A stretch of DNA of 64,000 bases from assembly GCA_002015125.1 (NCBI GenBank), contig MUYB01000012.1, positions 111,080 through 175,079 of the forward strand, in the 5' to 3' direction. The DNA is from [Haemophilus] felis. GTDB lineage: Bacteria; Pseudomonadota; Gammaproteobacteria; Enterobacterales; Pasteurellaceae. The notes beneath the pieces were generated by a model. The model did no database searches, had not been told where the DNA came from, and was given only the letters and a program-made list of their open reading frames with translations. Positions 19,433 through 27,500 of the stretch are shown in pieces; position 1 is the first letter of the stretch; each line of letters starts with the position of its first letter. Both the position numbers and the translations under genes were made by a program.

Positions 19433-19622
19433 TAGACGATTTCTCTAAATAATGGGCATAACGAAGGAGAGCGAATATCGGTTGAGAAAGCACCCACTCA
19501 GGGGTGCTATGATAGGCTTTAGCTAACAGCAGTGCGGCTCGCTCAAGGGTTGCCACCTGCTGCATCCAATCGCCCCCTCTGTTCAACTCGCTTAGCATTC
19601 GCAGCATCGGAGGCGTCAACAA
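19425..19622 (-). CDS. Tail assembly chaperone extension, read by -2 frameshift
   Basis: This 65-codon frame overlaps the 3' end of the gp41-like gene and ends just inside the tape measure gene. It would be reached at GGGGGCGA (complement of 19570-19577) from the upstream frame. The relation of the two frames is +1/-2. As I recall, Mu itself uses a -2 frameshift at a similar G-rich site to make its gp41/42 chaperone. The fusion would span 19425-19914. No independent RBS is evident for an internal start. Confidence 0.7.
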   Translation of the reverse strand: MLTPPMLRMLSELNRGGDWMQQVATLERAALLLAKAYHSTPEWVLSQPIFALLRYAHYLEKSSNE

Positions 19623-19914
19623 AGGCGTTTAAAATTTCCATATCTTCGCCCGTGAGTTGGCGAAGTTGTGCCATAGAAATCGGGCCATTGATTTTGCCAA
19701 TTTTCGCAATCTGACGGCGAATTAAGGCATAGCCAAACACCGCAGGGCTATTCACTAACACAGGCTCGCCATTGTGAAATACCAGCTTTTCGGCTTCTAA
19801 CTGTGCATCAATAATATCGCCAGTGGTTAAGGCGCGCAGGGTCACTTCGGTCTGCATTTCCTGCTCATCGCCTGAGCCAAAGGGAATGCCTGTTTTTAAT
19901 TGAAATGTCGTCAT
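19543..19914 (-). CDS. Tail assembly chaperone (Mu gp41-like)
   Basis: This 123-residue protein (TTFQLKTGIPFGSGDEQEMQTEVTLRALTTGDI...) matches the gp41-type Phage_TAC family located between tail tube and tape measure. It coats the tape measure during tail assembly. Its last codons carry a G5 slip site that connects to the overlapping frame, giving short and long forms as in other long-tailed phages. Confidence 0.8.
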   Translation of the reverse strand: MTTFQLKTGIPFGSGDEQEMQTEVTLRALTTGDIIDAQLEAEKLVFHNGEPVLVNSPAVFGYALIRRQIAKIGKINGPISMAQLRQLTGEDMEILNAFVDASDAANAKRVEQRGRLDAAGGNP

Positions 19915-19963
19915 TTTAAATGTCCTTTAAATTTGCAAAAAATGGGCTAAATCTGACCCGTTG

Positions 19964-20311
19964 TTAAATGGCTTTGCACTCTGCCGCGGCGAATTTCGCG
20001 GAAATCTCGCCCTTGTCGGTTAAGGTTACATCGTCCACGCACCACGCATTCACCAGCAAATAGTTCTGCCCAATGTCCGTTTGAAATTCAATGGTGGCAT
20101 CAGTCATTTCCTTAATTGCCATTGGGTCAATCCCTTTGCCATTTGGGATTTTGACATCTACCGTACTTTCGGTTGCGGTTTCTTGATAGCCATACACACG
20201 CTGACCTTTCACTGTTGCACGAGTGTAACCACCAAGGGTGAGTGTGGAACCCTCATTAGAGGGGTATTCCGCCCCATTGATACGAATAAAGGCTCTGCCT
20301 TGATATTTCAT
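19964..20311 (-). CDS. Tail tube protein (Mu gpM-like)
   Basis: This 115-residue protein has YQGRAFIRINGAEYPSNEGSTLTLGGYTR at the start and DVKIPNGKGIDPMAIKEM in the middle. This is the pattern of the Mu gpM/phage tail tube family. It lies directly after the sheath gene, as in all Mu-like phages, and would form the inner tube. Confidence 0.88.
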   Translation of the reverse strand: MKYQGRAFIRINGAEYPSNEGSTLTLGGYTRATVKGQRVYGYQETATESTVDVKIPNGKGIDPMAIKEMTDATIEFQTDIGQNYLLVNAWCVDDVTLTDKGEISAKFAAAECKAI

Positions 20312-20322
20312 TCTGTTTACTC

Positions 20323-21786
20323 CTAAAGTTTGAACGCGGTGCGTTCCGCATACATACGGAACTGATTAACCAGATTTGGATTGCTTAATACATTCACTCG
20401 GCAAGGATTGTTTTCATCAATCTCTACCAGTAAATCACGCTTAAACTGCTCAAAATCTTCCACCAAGCCTTGCCATTCAAGCTCCGTAAACAGCGAAAAC
20501 AGCTCAGTGCGAATGGTTTGTGGCGTAACGATTGCCTGACCAGGCGACACACGAGTGCCATCTTTTGCCAGTTTGTGTCGTGGGTATTTTTGCGAAATAC
20601 GGGCTTTAATGGCATAACGCCAACGGCTTAAGGTCGCAATGGTTTCCACAAAACGATAGCTTGGGTCAGTGTCGCCATAGCTATTTTTGCGATACATCGT
20701 GACCACCGTTTCCAACTGTGGGCGACCGCCTGCATCTACCGTATAAGTGCTAATCCCATCAAATAACAACACATTACGCTCGTTATACTCCCAGTGGTCA
20801 GAGGTTTTTGGTGGTAATAAATCCAGTGGCAAGGTCTGCAAAGGACGAGCAGGATCAATGGCTAAATATTTACTACATACCGCCCCAAATGCCGTTGCCC
20901 AAATGTAAGCAGGTTGTGGTGCAAGATTAGTGCCAAGGGTAGTAAATAAATGGTCGTTGCGTTGTGTACCAAACGTAGAGGTTTGAGCGTGCGTGCCACG
21001 TTTTGCCATACAGCATAAGCCATCAATCTGTGCCATCGGACCCCAGCGGCGTTCTAATTCAGGGCGCAATAAATTCAGGCTTTCCGTATCCGTAAATGGG
21101 TTGATAATGTACTTCCACCACGTATCACCTAAATTGGCAATTGCCAACCCAACATCAGGGTTAATCGCCCCATTTGCCATTGGCGTGATATTTAAGGAAA
21201 TCCCAGCGGGGAACAGTTCACCGTCATAATAATTCGCACGAATATCAATATCATTGCCACATTCGCCTTTGGTACGACTGGTCACAGTTAGGCTGTCGCC
21301 TTGGGCTTCCACCGTAAACGGCAGATCCGCATTTTGCTGAATTTGCTTAGCGAGCTTGGTTGCCAATGCCGCGGCGTTATCGCCAATCGCCACCGCCGCT
21401 TTGAAGTTGTAGCCTGCAATCATCAGTGACAACACACCAGCACCGCTTGCTGTGCCGACCACTTGCACCGAACCTGTCGCCGCCACGCTGCCTGATTTCT
21501 CTTCAAGCGGCAGCACCCACAAATCCGACAAATCGTTGTGGCGTTTAAAGACATTCACCATTTCCGCTAATTGTGAGCCTTGCCCAAATAAGGTCTTGGC
21601 TTGTGTACTGGATGTCACTCGGATAGCCACATTCGGCGTTGCATTGCCCGAAGCCAGTTTTGTGCCAAGCATTAACACCTTTTCAATCTGCTCAGGCACA
21701 CCGCTAACCGCATTGCTATTATCAAATTCAATAAAAGCTAACGGAATCAAGTTTGCTTTGGGAATATCATTAAATGAAATCGCCAT
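20323..21786 (-). CDS. Contractile tail sheath protein (Mu gpL-like)
   Basis: This 487-residue sheath protein begins ISFNDIPKANLIPLAFIEFDNS. It carries the family's WAVAFG/WATAFGAVCSKYLAIDPARPLQTLPL region and a C-terminal EIDENNPCRVNVLSNPNLVNQFRMYAERTAF. This shows the phage is a myovirus with a contractile tail. Its ATG overlaps the stop of the DUF2635 gene (TAATG). Confidence 0.92.
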   Translation of the reverse strand: MAISFNDIPKANLIPLAFIEFDNSNAVSGVPEQIEKVLMLGTKLASGNATPNVAIRVTSSTQAKTLFGQGSQLAEMVNVFKRHNDLSDLWVLPLEEKSGSVAATGSVQVVGTASGAGVLSLMIAGYNFKAAVAIGDNAAALATKLAKQIQQNADLPFTVEAQGDSLTVTSRTKGECGNDIDIRANYYDGELFPAGISLNITPMANGAINPDVGLAIANLGDTWWKYIINPFTDTESLNLLRPELERRWGPMAQIDGLCCMAKRGTHAQTSTFGTQRNDHLFTTLGTNLAPQPAYIWATAFGAVCSKYLAIDPARPLQTLPLDLLPPKTSDHWEYNERNVLLFDGISTYTVDAGGRPQLETVVTMYRKNSYGDTDPSYRFVETIATLSRWRYAIKARISQKYPRHKLAKDGTRVSPGQAIVTPQTIRTELFSLFTELEWQGLVEDFEQFKRDLLVEIDENNPCRVNVLSNPNLVNQFRMYAERTAFKL

Positions 21787-21959
21787 TATTTTTCTCCTTT
21801 CGGTTTGCTTTCAACCATAACCACATCCCCGTCACGTAAACGAGCCAACCAATAAGCGTTGCGTGGTTTTGCTTCCCCTTTCTCACTTAAAAACTCAAAG
21901 GTCTCAGGGTCACGAACCTTGATGTCTGCCTGTGCAGGCTTGATGTTGATGGTTTCCAT
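21786..21959 (-). CDS. DUF2635 protein (Mu gp38-like)
   Basis: This short 57-codon gene (METINIKPAQADIKVRDPET) lies between gp37 and the sheath gene, exactly where Mu-like phages carry the small DUF2635 gene. It ends by overlapping the sheath start. Its role in the virion is not known. Confidence 0.75.
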   Translation of the reverse strand: METINIKPAQADIKVRDPETFEFLSEKGEAKPRNAYWLARLRDGDVVMVESKPKGEK

Positions 21960-21963
21960 CACA

Positions 21964-22488
21964 TTATCCTTCTAATTCAATATGAATATCATTGTGCGCA
22001 GCGGTGCCTTGATGATGTTGGTGATAAACCTTAAAGCAATGTAAATCCGTTTGCGTCAGCTCAAAATCAATCGACTGTTCCGCCTCAAAAAACATCGCAT
22101 ACACCACCGCACCTGTACCTGATTGGGTTGAACTCCACAAATTTTGCACGCTTTGTAAGGTAAAATTGCCACTTGGCTCCACACTTTCACCATGCAAAAG
22201 GGCGGTCAAATGCTCCACGATTTGATAAGCACCCACCTGTTCAGTGGGTTTACCATTTAGCACTTTTGTAACGATATAAATCACCCAGCGAGATTTCACA
22301 CCGTAGTAACTGTTATCACGCACTTGCCCCAGCCACGCCACATACACCGCTGGGTAAGTGTTTACAATTTGGCGAATAGTCTGCTCATCCCATTGTCCCG
22401 AATGTTCGACAACCTTGTTTAATCGCCCTTTAAAGTGCGCTTTAATTTTGGCTATCAACGCATTACTGGTTTTCGCAATTACACTCAT
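21964..22488 (-). CDS. Mu gp37-like protein (DUF1834)
   Basis: This 174-residue protein starts at the ATG at 22488, overlapping the gp36 stop (ATGA). The frame runs further upstream, but the extra residues lie inside gp36. The segments AIIAKIKAHF-like and YPAVYVAWLGQ...VIYIVTKVLNG fit DUF1834/gp37, a head-tail connector or tail completion protein. Position between gp36 and the sheath supports this. Confidence 0.78.
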   Translation of the reverse strand: MSVIAKTSNALIAKIKAHFKGRLNKVVEHSGQWDEQTIRQIVNTYPAVYVAWLGQVRDNSYYGVKSRWVIYIVTKVLNGKPTEQVGAYQIVEHLTALLHGESVEPSGNFTLQSVQNLWSSTQSGTGAVVYAMFFEAEQSIDFELTQTDLHCFKVYHQHHQGTAAHNDIHIELEG

Positions 22489-22907
22489 CAAATAAACCCT
22501 TTGGCTTGTTTTCGCCCCCATACGCTAGGCTCTGCTTCAAACTGCACAAGGTTTTCGTTTTCCACCACCTCGGCATTTTTATCTAAGCCCAACGTCACTA
22601 AACCCGATGCCACATCACGCAAAAATTTGAGGCTGTCTTCATATTCTTTGCGAGCAGGATCTGTGGGGGAATGGCTTTCTAAAAAGTAACGCGCAATCAC
22701 ACAGCAGTGGCGATTAAGCACCACAGGCGGACTTTTTAACGGCAAATCCACCCGACCGCCGATATAGCTATCAATGGTTTGGCTGGCATCCGCAAGGGCA
22801 AATTCTGCCACTTCCGTTTTCAGCTCTTGATTGGCTTCACGGTCGGTTAGCGTAATCAGCGTTTGCTCGCCATAAAGTCGGATCAAATCCGCCAACTGCG
22901 CATACAT
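22488..22907 (-). CDS. Mu gp36-like head-tail connector protein (DUF1320)
   Basis: This 139-residue protein has the DUF1320 pattern: MYAQLADLIRLYGEQTLITLTDRE...ALADASQTIDSYIGGRVDLPL. It would join the portal vertex to the tail. It sits between the gp35-like gene and gp37. Confidence 0.85.
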   Translation of the reverse strand: MYAQLADLIRLYGEQTLITLTDREANQELKTEVAEFALADASQTIDSYIGGRVDLPLKSPPVVLNRHCCVIARYFLESHSPTDPARKEYEDSLKFLRDVASGLVTLGLDKNAEVVENENLVQFEAEPSVWGRKQAKGFI

Positions 22908-22909
22908 TG

Positions 22910-23314
22910 CTATTCGTCCTCTTTGTCTTTTTCGGCTTGTAACGCCGCTTCCAACAATGCCACCAATTCAGGCTTATTTGCTGATGGCTTAAAGGTTGCA
23001 CCGAGTTCAGTTAATTTGGCTTTCAGTTGCTCTACCGTAAGAGAGGTTGGTAATACGCCACTGCCCACACTCTTTTCGCTTTGCTCACTTTTATCGTCTT
23101 GTGATAACCCTTGTAATAATGCATCACGATTGACATCCATTGGCGTTGCGTGAGTAACCGCCAAACGAATGTCGGCTTTAATCTGCGCCAACTGTTCGGC
23201 AGTAACGCTGTTGAGTTGGTTTTCGCCTTTCTGTAAACTAAAACCAGCACGCCGATAACCATTTGCCACAGGGTTTTGCACCACCACGTGAAATAATTCA
23301 GTAACTTTTTCCAT
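22910..23314 (-). CDS. HI1506/gp35-like phage protein with a C-terminal HeH/SAP-like motif
   Basis: This 134-residue protein follows the major head gene. Its N-terminal half (VVVQNPVANGYRRAGFSLQKGEN) resembles the HI1506-type protein of Haemophilus Mu-like prophages. The last ~40 residues (TVEQLKAKLTELGATFKPSANKPELVALLEAAL) look like a HeH/SAP DNA-binding fold. It may be a head decoration or DNA-associated protein; function is inferred only from position. Confidence 0.65.
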   Translation of the reverse strand: MEKVTELFHVVVQNPVANGYRRAGFSLQKGENQLNSVTAEQLAQIKADIRLAVTHATPMDVNRDALLQGLSQDDKSEQSEKSVGSGVLPTSLTVEQLKAKLTELGATFKPSANKPELVALLEAALQAEKDKEDE

Positions 23315-23394
23315 AACATTTAAAGCCTCTTTAAAGTGGGTTTAAAAGCTCGGTCAGTTTTGCAAAAACAAGGCAAAAACTGACCGCTTGCTAT

Positions 23395-24318
23395 TTACAG
23401 ATAGTCTGCAACGATAAGGGTTAAACGCCCTTTAAATTCGTTATCAACTGCCACACCATCTTCGGCTCGGAACTCACGTTCTAATAAACGCACCGCTTCT
23501 TTTTCAAGCGAAGGTGGCACCACAATATGCGTTGGCTTAATGCCCAAGCGTTTATCGCCATCACCACGCACCGCACGCATCGCACTAATGGCTTTCCATA
23601 GGTTCTCCGCAGTCAGCTTACCTTTCACGGCGTGAGCCATCTGCCAGAAGCCATAACCCACATTTGAGCGACTATCTACACCATAGGTAAACACATCTTT
23701 CATAAAGACTTTTTCGTCATTCGCATCCGTAATTTGCGCTGGCGTTGGGGCTTTGCGCTCTTGGTAAATAATCGGCTTGAGCGAGCGAGAGCAGTCAAGC
23801 AAATACCACGCATTATCCGCAGTAACACCTGTGCCATCATCGGTAATGTTGCTCACCGATTTCGGGCTTGTGCCGTCCACATTCGCCCCCACAGGGTGGT
23901 CGGTATCAAAGAAATACTGCTTGTCATAACATTCTGTGGTAAAGCCCGCTTTTAATGCGGCAAACACCAACTCATCTGGTTTTTCTGCTGCTGCACGACC
24001 AAGCTCTTCAATCAACGGGCTATAAATTCCCACATTATCGTCTTCGATGTCAGTGCGTTGGATTTCAACACCGCTTGCCCATTTTTTATTAACAATCGCA
24101 TAACCGTGAGATTGAATAGCTGTCAACGTACGGTCGCCCACCCATTCCGTTAAACCAGGCATTTGACCGAGCCAGCCATAGGTATTCGATGCTGTTGTGG
24201 ATTTCACCACCGTTGCAATCGCCGTATATTGCGATGGAGCTTTTGCCAAGCCGTCTTTAAAGTTCTTGCCAAAGCCAGTAAACAGGGCTTTGACTAAATC
24301 AGGGGTAACAACAGCCAT
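23395..24318 (-). CDS. Major head (capsid) protein (Mu gpT-like)
   Basis: This 307-residue Mu gpT-family protein starts AVVTPDLVKALFTGFGKNFKDGLAKAPSQY and contains NTYGWLGQMPGLTEWVGDR. It directly follows the protease/scaffold gene, with a one-base overlap. It builds the icosahedral shell. Confidence 0.93.
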   Translation of the reverse strand: MAVVTPDLVKALFTGFGKNFKDGLAKAPSQYTAIATVVKSTTASNTYGWLGQMPGLTEWVGDRTLTAIQSHGYAIVNKKWASGVEIQRTDIEDDNVGIYSPLIEELGRAAAEKPDELVFAALKAGFTTECYDKQYFFDTDHPVGANVDGTSPKSVSNITDDGTGVTADNAWYLLDCSRSLKPIIYQERKAPTPAQITDANDEKVFMKDVFTYGVDSRSNVGYGFWQMAHAVKGKLTAENLWKAISAMRAVRGDGDKRLGIKPTHIVVPPSLEKEAVRLLEREFRAEDGVAVDNEFKGRLTLIVADYL

Positions 24319-24860
24319 TATTCTGTCTCCTTCTGTTTTGCAAAATCTTCTTCCGAAATGCCAAGCAATTTCGCCGCTTCTTTATCTGCCGCACTTAACA
24401 CCGCCAAACCTTTTTCAGCTTCCGCTGGTGGCTGCATTTGGCTGGTTTGTGTGGCAGAAAGCACCGCAATCGGCTGACGACTTTCTAGCATCGCATTAAG
24501 TGCAGCCAAGCCTTGCTGTTTGCCAAATTGGGTTAAATAGTCCGCTTCGCACGCCAGCACACGCCCTTCGTTGCGCGCTTTGTCGATAGCCTGTGCAATG
24601 CCGTTTTCGGTGTTTTGTGCGGAGAGCACCGCCAACTGGCTTACCGTGGCATCGTAGGTTGCTTTCGGCACATACTGACTTAAATCCACGGTAGTCATTT
24701 TGGCGTTCAAAGTGGCGACCTGTGCTTCTGCATCCGCTTTGCCGCTAATCAAGGCATCAAGGGCAGTTTTCGCATTGTTGGCTTGCTCTTCGCTCGGCTC
24801 TGCACCGTCTGCCAGCTCAATGCCGAGCTTTTTCAGCAATTCCTGCAAGAGTTTGTTCAT
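24318..24860 (-). CDS. Scaffold protein (Mu gpZ-like), internal start of the protease gene
   Basis: The ATG at 24860 (residue 179 of the long form) is preceded by AGAGGAAA at good spacing. It would give a 180-residue product starting MNKLLQELLKKLGIEL, which equals the scaffold part. Mu makes gpZ by the same kind of nested start. It carries three AVLSA motifs, consistent with being shredded when the head matures. Independent translation is inferred. Confidence 0.6.
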   Translation of the reverse strand: MNKLLQELLKKLGIELADGAEPSEEQANNAKTALDALISGKADAEAQVATLNAKMTTVDLSQYVPKATYDATVSQLAVLSAQNTENGIAQAIDKARNEGRVLACEADYLTQFGKQQGLAALNAMLESRQPIAVLSATQTSQMQPPAEAEKGLAVLSAADKEAAKLLGISEEDFAKQKETE

Positions 24861-25394
24861 TCGGGTTTCCTCTTTCGGTTGGGAGAGCGAATGGGCAGAA
24901 AGCACCGCAAGGCGTTGCATACCTGTCACACCGGGGTCGTTGGTTAAGGCTGCCATTCGCAATTCAAGTGGAATACCGTTCCCGTCATAAGGGAAAACGG
25001 CACTTAAGAAAGCAAACTCGCCATCCTTGATTTGTTGATAGGCTTTCGGTGTCCAGCGCGGTTTGACAAATAGCCCCTGACGTTGCTCGTCATCGAACCA
25101 CTTCATCTCATCCGCGCTAAACCAACCAGCCGCCACCACCTTGCCAGCATCAATGCCATTTTTGGCTTTGATAATGGTTTCGTGGTCGTAATCCACTAGC
25201 ACGTCTTGCTTGAGTGCGCGCACGCCTTCAATCAAACGGTTTGCAATGGCTTCATCAATAAACCAATGTGGCACATCAGTCGGCGAGCCGTCCCGTGAGC
25301 GAAATTCGCCTTTGGGTAACAGCTGCTGCCAACCGTCTGCCGCTTGGGTAAGTTGTGCGGTTAAAACCGCGATAGGGTGGAGTGTTGCTTTCAT
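24318..25394 (-). CDS. Prohead protease with fused scaffold (Mu gpI/gpZ-like)
   Basis: This 358-residue protein has an N-terminal Mu-type protease domain (VLVDYDHETIIKAKNG...AAGWFSADEMKW...FLSAVFPYDGNGIPLELRMAALTNDPGV). A coiled scaffold part follows. In Mu the scaffold gpZ is also made from an internal start. The pentapeptide AVLSA occurs at residues 163-167, 255-259, 310-314 and 331-335 (AVLTA at 9-13). These look like processing sites for its own protease. The gene abuts the head gene. Confidence 0.88.
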   Translation of the reverse strand: MKATLHPIAVLTAQLTQAADGWQQLLPKGEFRSRDGSPTDVPHWFIDEAIANRLIEGVRALKQDVLVDYDHETIIKAKNGIDAGKVVAAGWFSADEMKWFDDEQRQGLFVKPRWTPKAYQQIKDGEFAFLSAVFPYDGNGIPLELRMAALTNDPGVTGMQRLAVLSAHSLSQPKEETRMNKLLQELLKKLGIELADGAEPSEEQANNAKTALDALISGKADAEAQVATLNAKMTTVDLSQYVPKATYDATVSQLAVLSAQNTENGIAQAIDKARNEGRVLACEADYLTQFGKQQGLAALNAMLESRQPIAVLSATQTSQMQPPAEAEKGLAVLSAADKEAAKLLGISEEDFAKQKETE

Positions 25395-25519
25395 AGTGCC
25401 ATTTTTGAATAAACGGCTGGGGAGTTGAGTTTGTGGAGGTTCAGACCCTGTTTTAGGCTGAAATCAGCGATAAAAATCGGGAAAAGGGGAAATTCGCACT
25501 CAGGGGCAATCTATACCCC

Positions 25520-25560
25520 CGTTTAAAATACGTTTAAATGCGTTTAAGTGCGTTTAAATT
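25520..25560. repeat. Tandem CGTTTAAA-type motif in a 217-bp gene-free gap
   Basis: The gap 25395-25611 between protease and gpG genes holds four near-identical units of about 10-11 bp built on CGTTTAA (for example CGTTTAAATG and CGTTTAAGTG). No gene was found there. TTTAAA-containing units recur in other prophage gaps but not as an obvious terminator or promoter. Confidence 0.5.
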
Positions 25561-25611
25561 TTTTGAAATGATAGATTGTTCGGATTGGCGTTAAAATGCG
25601 TCTATGGGCTT

Positions 25612-26052
25612 CTATGGCGTTCCTAACACCTTTTTAAGTTCACGCTGCAAAATATCGACAATTTCATCTACACCATCTTGCCCTAATCCCATAAAAGGAC
25701 GTGCTGGCATTTTCTTGGTGCCAAGTTGATGATATTGCCCATAGGGTTCGCCTGCACCAATCACGGCGAAGGTGTCGCCATAGTCCACGCCGACACTTGC
25801 GATCAACATTCCTGTGCGATGCAGTTTGTTGCCTGTGTAGCCTTGTTCAAAGCGGCGCACACGGTAATCTTCGTCTAGTGGCTTCCACGCTTCGCCTTCG
25901 GGCGATTGCTCACGCTCAAAGGCAAGTTCGGCTTCCTGCTTCAATACGCCAGCCACCTTGCGCGTGGCATCGCGTAGATTTCCGCCTTGCGCGGCTAAAC
26001 GTTGAAAGGCTTGCTGTATGGCTTCGCATTCAAATTTATAATTGAGTTCCAT
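25612..26052 (-). CDS. Virion morphogenesis protein (Mu gpG-like)
   Basis: This 146-residue protein (ELNYKFECEAIQQAFQRLAAQGGNL...FEREQSPEGEAWKPL) belongs to the phage virion morphogenesis/tail completion family. I start it at the ATG at 26052; five codons further up is an alternative. It lies between MuF and the protease as in Mu, and would act in joining tails to heads. Confidence 0.82.
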   Translation of the reverse strand: MELNYKFECEAIQQAFQRLAAQGGNLRDATRKVAGVLKQEAELAFEREQSPEGEAWKPLDEDYRVRRFEQGYTGNKLHRTGMLIASVGVDYGDTFAVIGAGEPYGQYHQLGTKKMPARPFMGLGQDGVDEIVDILQRELKKVLGTP

Positions 26053-26094
26053 TTGACTTTCTCTCAAAACAAGAGTAAATTTTAATCATCTTTG

Positions 26095-26170
26095 AGGGCT
26101 GTTCGCTAATTGGTAAGCGTCAAGCGGTCTATACCGTGCAATTTTGTGGGTTCAAGTCCCACCAGCCCTT
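26095..26170 (+). tRNA. Degenerate tRNA-like structure
   Basis: This folds as an acceptor stem AGGGCTG/CAGCCCT (7 bp), a D arm CGCT-AATTGGTA-AGCG, and a T arm GTGGG-TTCAAGT-CCCAC with the invariant TTCRA loop. The anticodon arm is poor: GCGG/CCGT closes a 6-base loop TCTATA, so no safe anticodon can be named. No CCA is encoded. It lies on the strand opposite the phage genes, filling the gap between MuF and gpG and touching the MuF stop. It is probably a decayed or unusual phage tRNA. Confidence 0.45.
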
Positions 26171-27500
26171 AATCTAACTTCCCTTTTATTAGAATAAACT
26201 CGCCATTCTTAATTCCTTTTCTGACTTGCTCTTCCGTAACGCGATAAGCATTAACAACAGCATCAACCTGTTCTTTAGGTTTTAAACGCTTTTGATTGAA
26301 CTGGGGTTCAACCATCACTTGCATAGAAAATCCTTGGTTAATGTAGATCAGGTTGTTATGCCCACGGCGTTTATCCCAAATAACCAATAATGGATCAGCA
26401 ATGATTGTCGGAATGCTTGCGTAGTCAGTCTCACTTAAGCCTACACCTGTTTCGTGGTGTTTGCTGCTATTGGCGTGTTCTAAGCTCTTTTCGGTCATCA
26501 CAAGCAAGCGTTCAGAATACTTCTCACCGCCTGATAATTCCGTGACTTTCTGCGCAATATCCGTAGAAATAATGCCTGCCGACATATAACGATTGCTTGC
26601 GCCGCGCTTGCCCAAATGTTCTCTAACCCAATTCGCAAACACCTTATGCCGCTCGCGGTTATGGTTAATGGCTTGAATAGTTTGCTGGCGCAGTTCAGGG
26701 TTTTGCACCTGTTGCAGCTTACGGATTAAATTCACATCCGTGCCATAAGTGGCTCGCCCCACGTTATAGCTCCAACCAGCCCCAGCTTTCATTGTGCCGT
26801 TTGGGGTGTTGATTTGAGTTACAGCCACGCGGATTTCTTCGCCTGTTTCCTCGTCCACACCAGCCACCGCACCCACGGTTTCCAGTTGCCCTTCGCTGCT
26901 TTCCACCTTGTAGCCTTCGCGTTTCACGCGGAACTCGCTCAAAGCACGCACATAGCAACGGCAGCCCCAATCATTCGGGGGGTAAAGGGTGTCCCAAATT
27001 GGATCATCGGCACGATAAACCTTACCATGTAAAGCTAAATGGCTGGCACGAGTACGGCTATCTTTTACAGCCATATATTGCCAGTAAGGTTGCTCATCAC
27101 TATTTGCCATTTGTTCCATATAACGAGCCGCTTGATAGGCTACGGTTTTATTTGTGCGTAAAATCTGCTTTAAACGACGTGGGCTACCTAGCTGAACAAT
27201 TTTGCCGTTTTCAGCCACCACCTTGCCCCACCAGCCAAGCTGTTGTAATTTTGGAGTAAGCTGTTTAATAAAATCACGTTCTGAAATGCCTTTTTCCTTT
27301 GCTTCAATTACTGCTTGATTGATAGCTTCTAGCACTTCCATTTTGGTTGCTTTCGCTACGGTAAAGGCTTTAACGTGAGCATCTTCAAGTTGTTCATACC
27401 AATTCCACGTAATGTTATAGCCCTTGGATTTGAGATAATCCACCGCAGCCTTCGGCTCAAGGCGTAGCACATAGCCCATATCTACGTTACTGTTTGGCAT
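26169..27500 (-). CDS. MuF head morphogenesis protein with a C-terminal BECR-like domain
   Basis: This is a Mu gpF/gp30-type minor head protein of about 443 residues. The MuF core runs to about residue 260, with VAYQAARYMEQMANSDEQPYWQYMAVKDSRTRASH, HGKVYRADDPIWDTLYPPNDWGCRC and a conserved Cys pair. The last ~140 residues (GIISTDIAQKV...RLLVMTEKSLEHANSSKH...LSETDYASIPTIIADPLLVIW) resemble the PBECR nuclease-like domains often fused to MuF. I start it at the ATG at 27500; the frame continues to 27521 inside the portal gene. The tail could be a co-injected toxin, which is inferred. Confidence 0.8.
   Translation of the reverse strand: MPNSNVDMGYVLRLEPKAAVDYLKSKGYNITWNWYEQLEDAHVKAFTVAKATKMEVLEAINQAVIEAKEKGISERDFIKQLTPKLQQLGWWGKVVAENGKIVQLGSPRRLKQILRTNKTVAYQAARYMEQMANSDEQPYWQYMAVKDSRTRASHLALHGKVYRADDPIWDTLYPPNDWGCRCYVRALSEFRVKREGYKVESSEGQLETVGAVAGVDEETGEEIRVAVTQINTPNGTMKAGAGWSYNVGRATYGTDVNLIRKLQQVQNPELRQQTIQAINHNRERHKVFANWVREHLGKRGASNRYMSAGIISTDIAQKVTELSGGEKYSERLLVMTEKSLEHANSSKHHETGVGLSETDYASIPTIIADPLLVIWDKRRGHNNLIYINQGFSMQVMVEPQFNQKRLKPKEQVDAVVNAYRVTEEQVRKGIKNGEFILIKGKLD

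Noticed and set aside
26095-26170. tRNA-like sequence as a prophage attachment site
   Set aside because: The prophage ends are elsewhere and of Mu transposition type; no repeat of this sequence at the ends.
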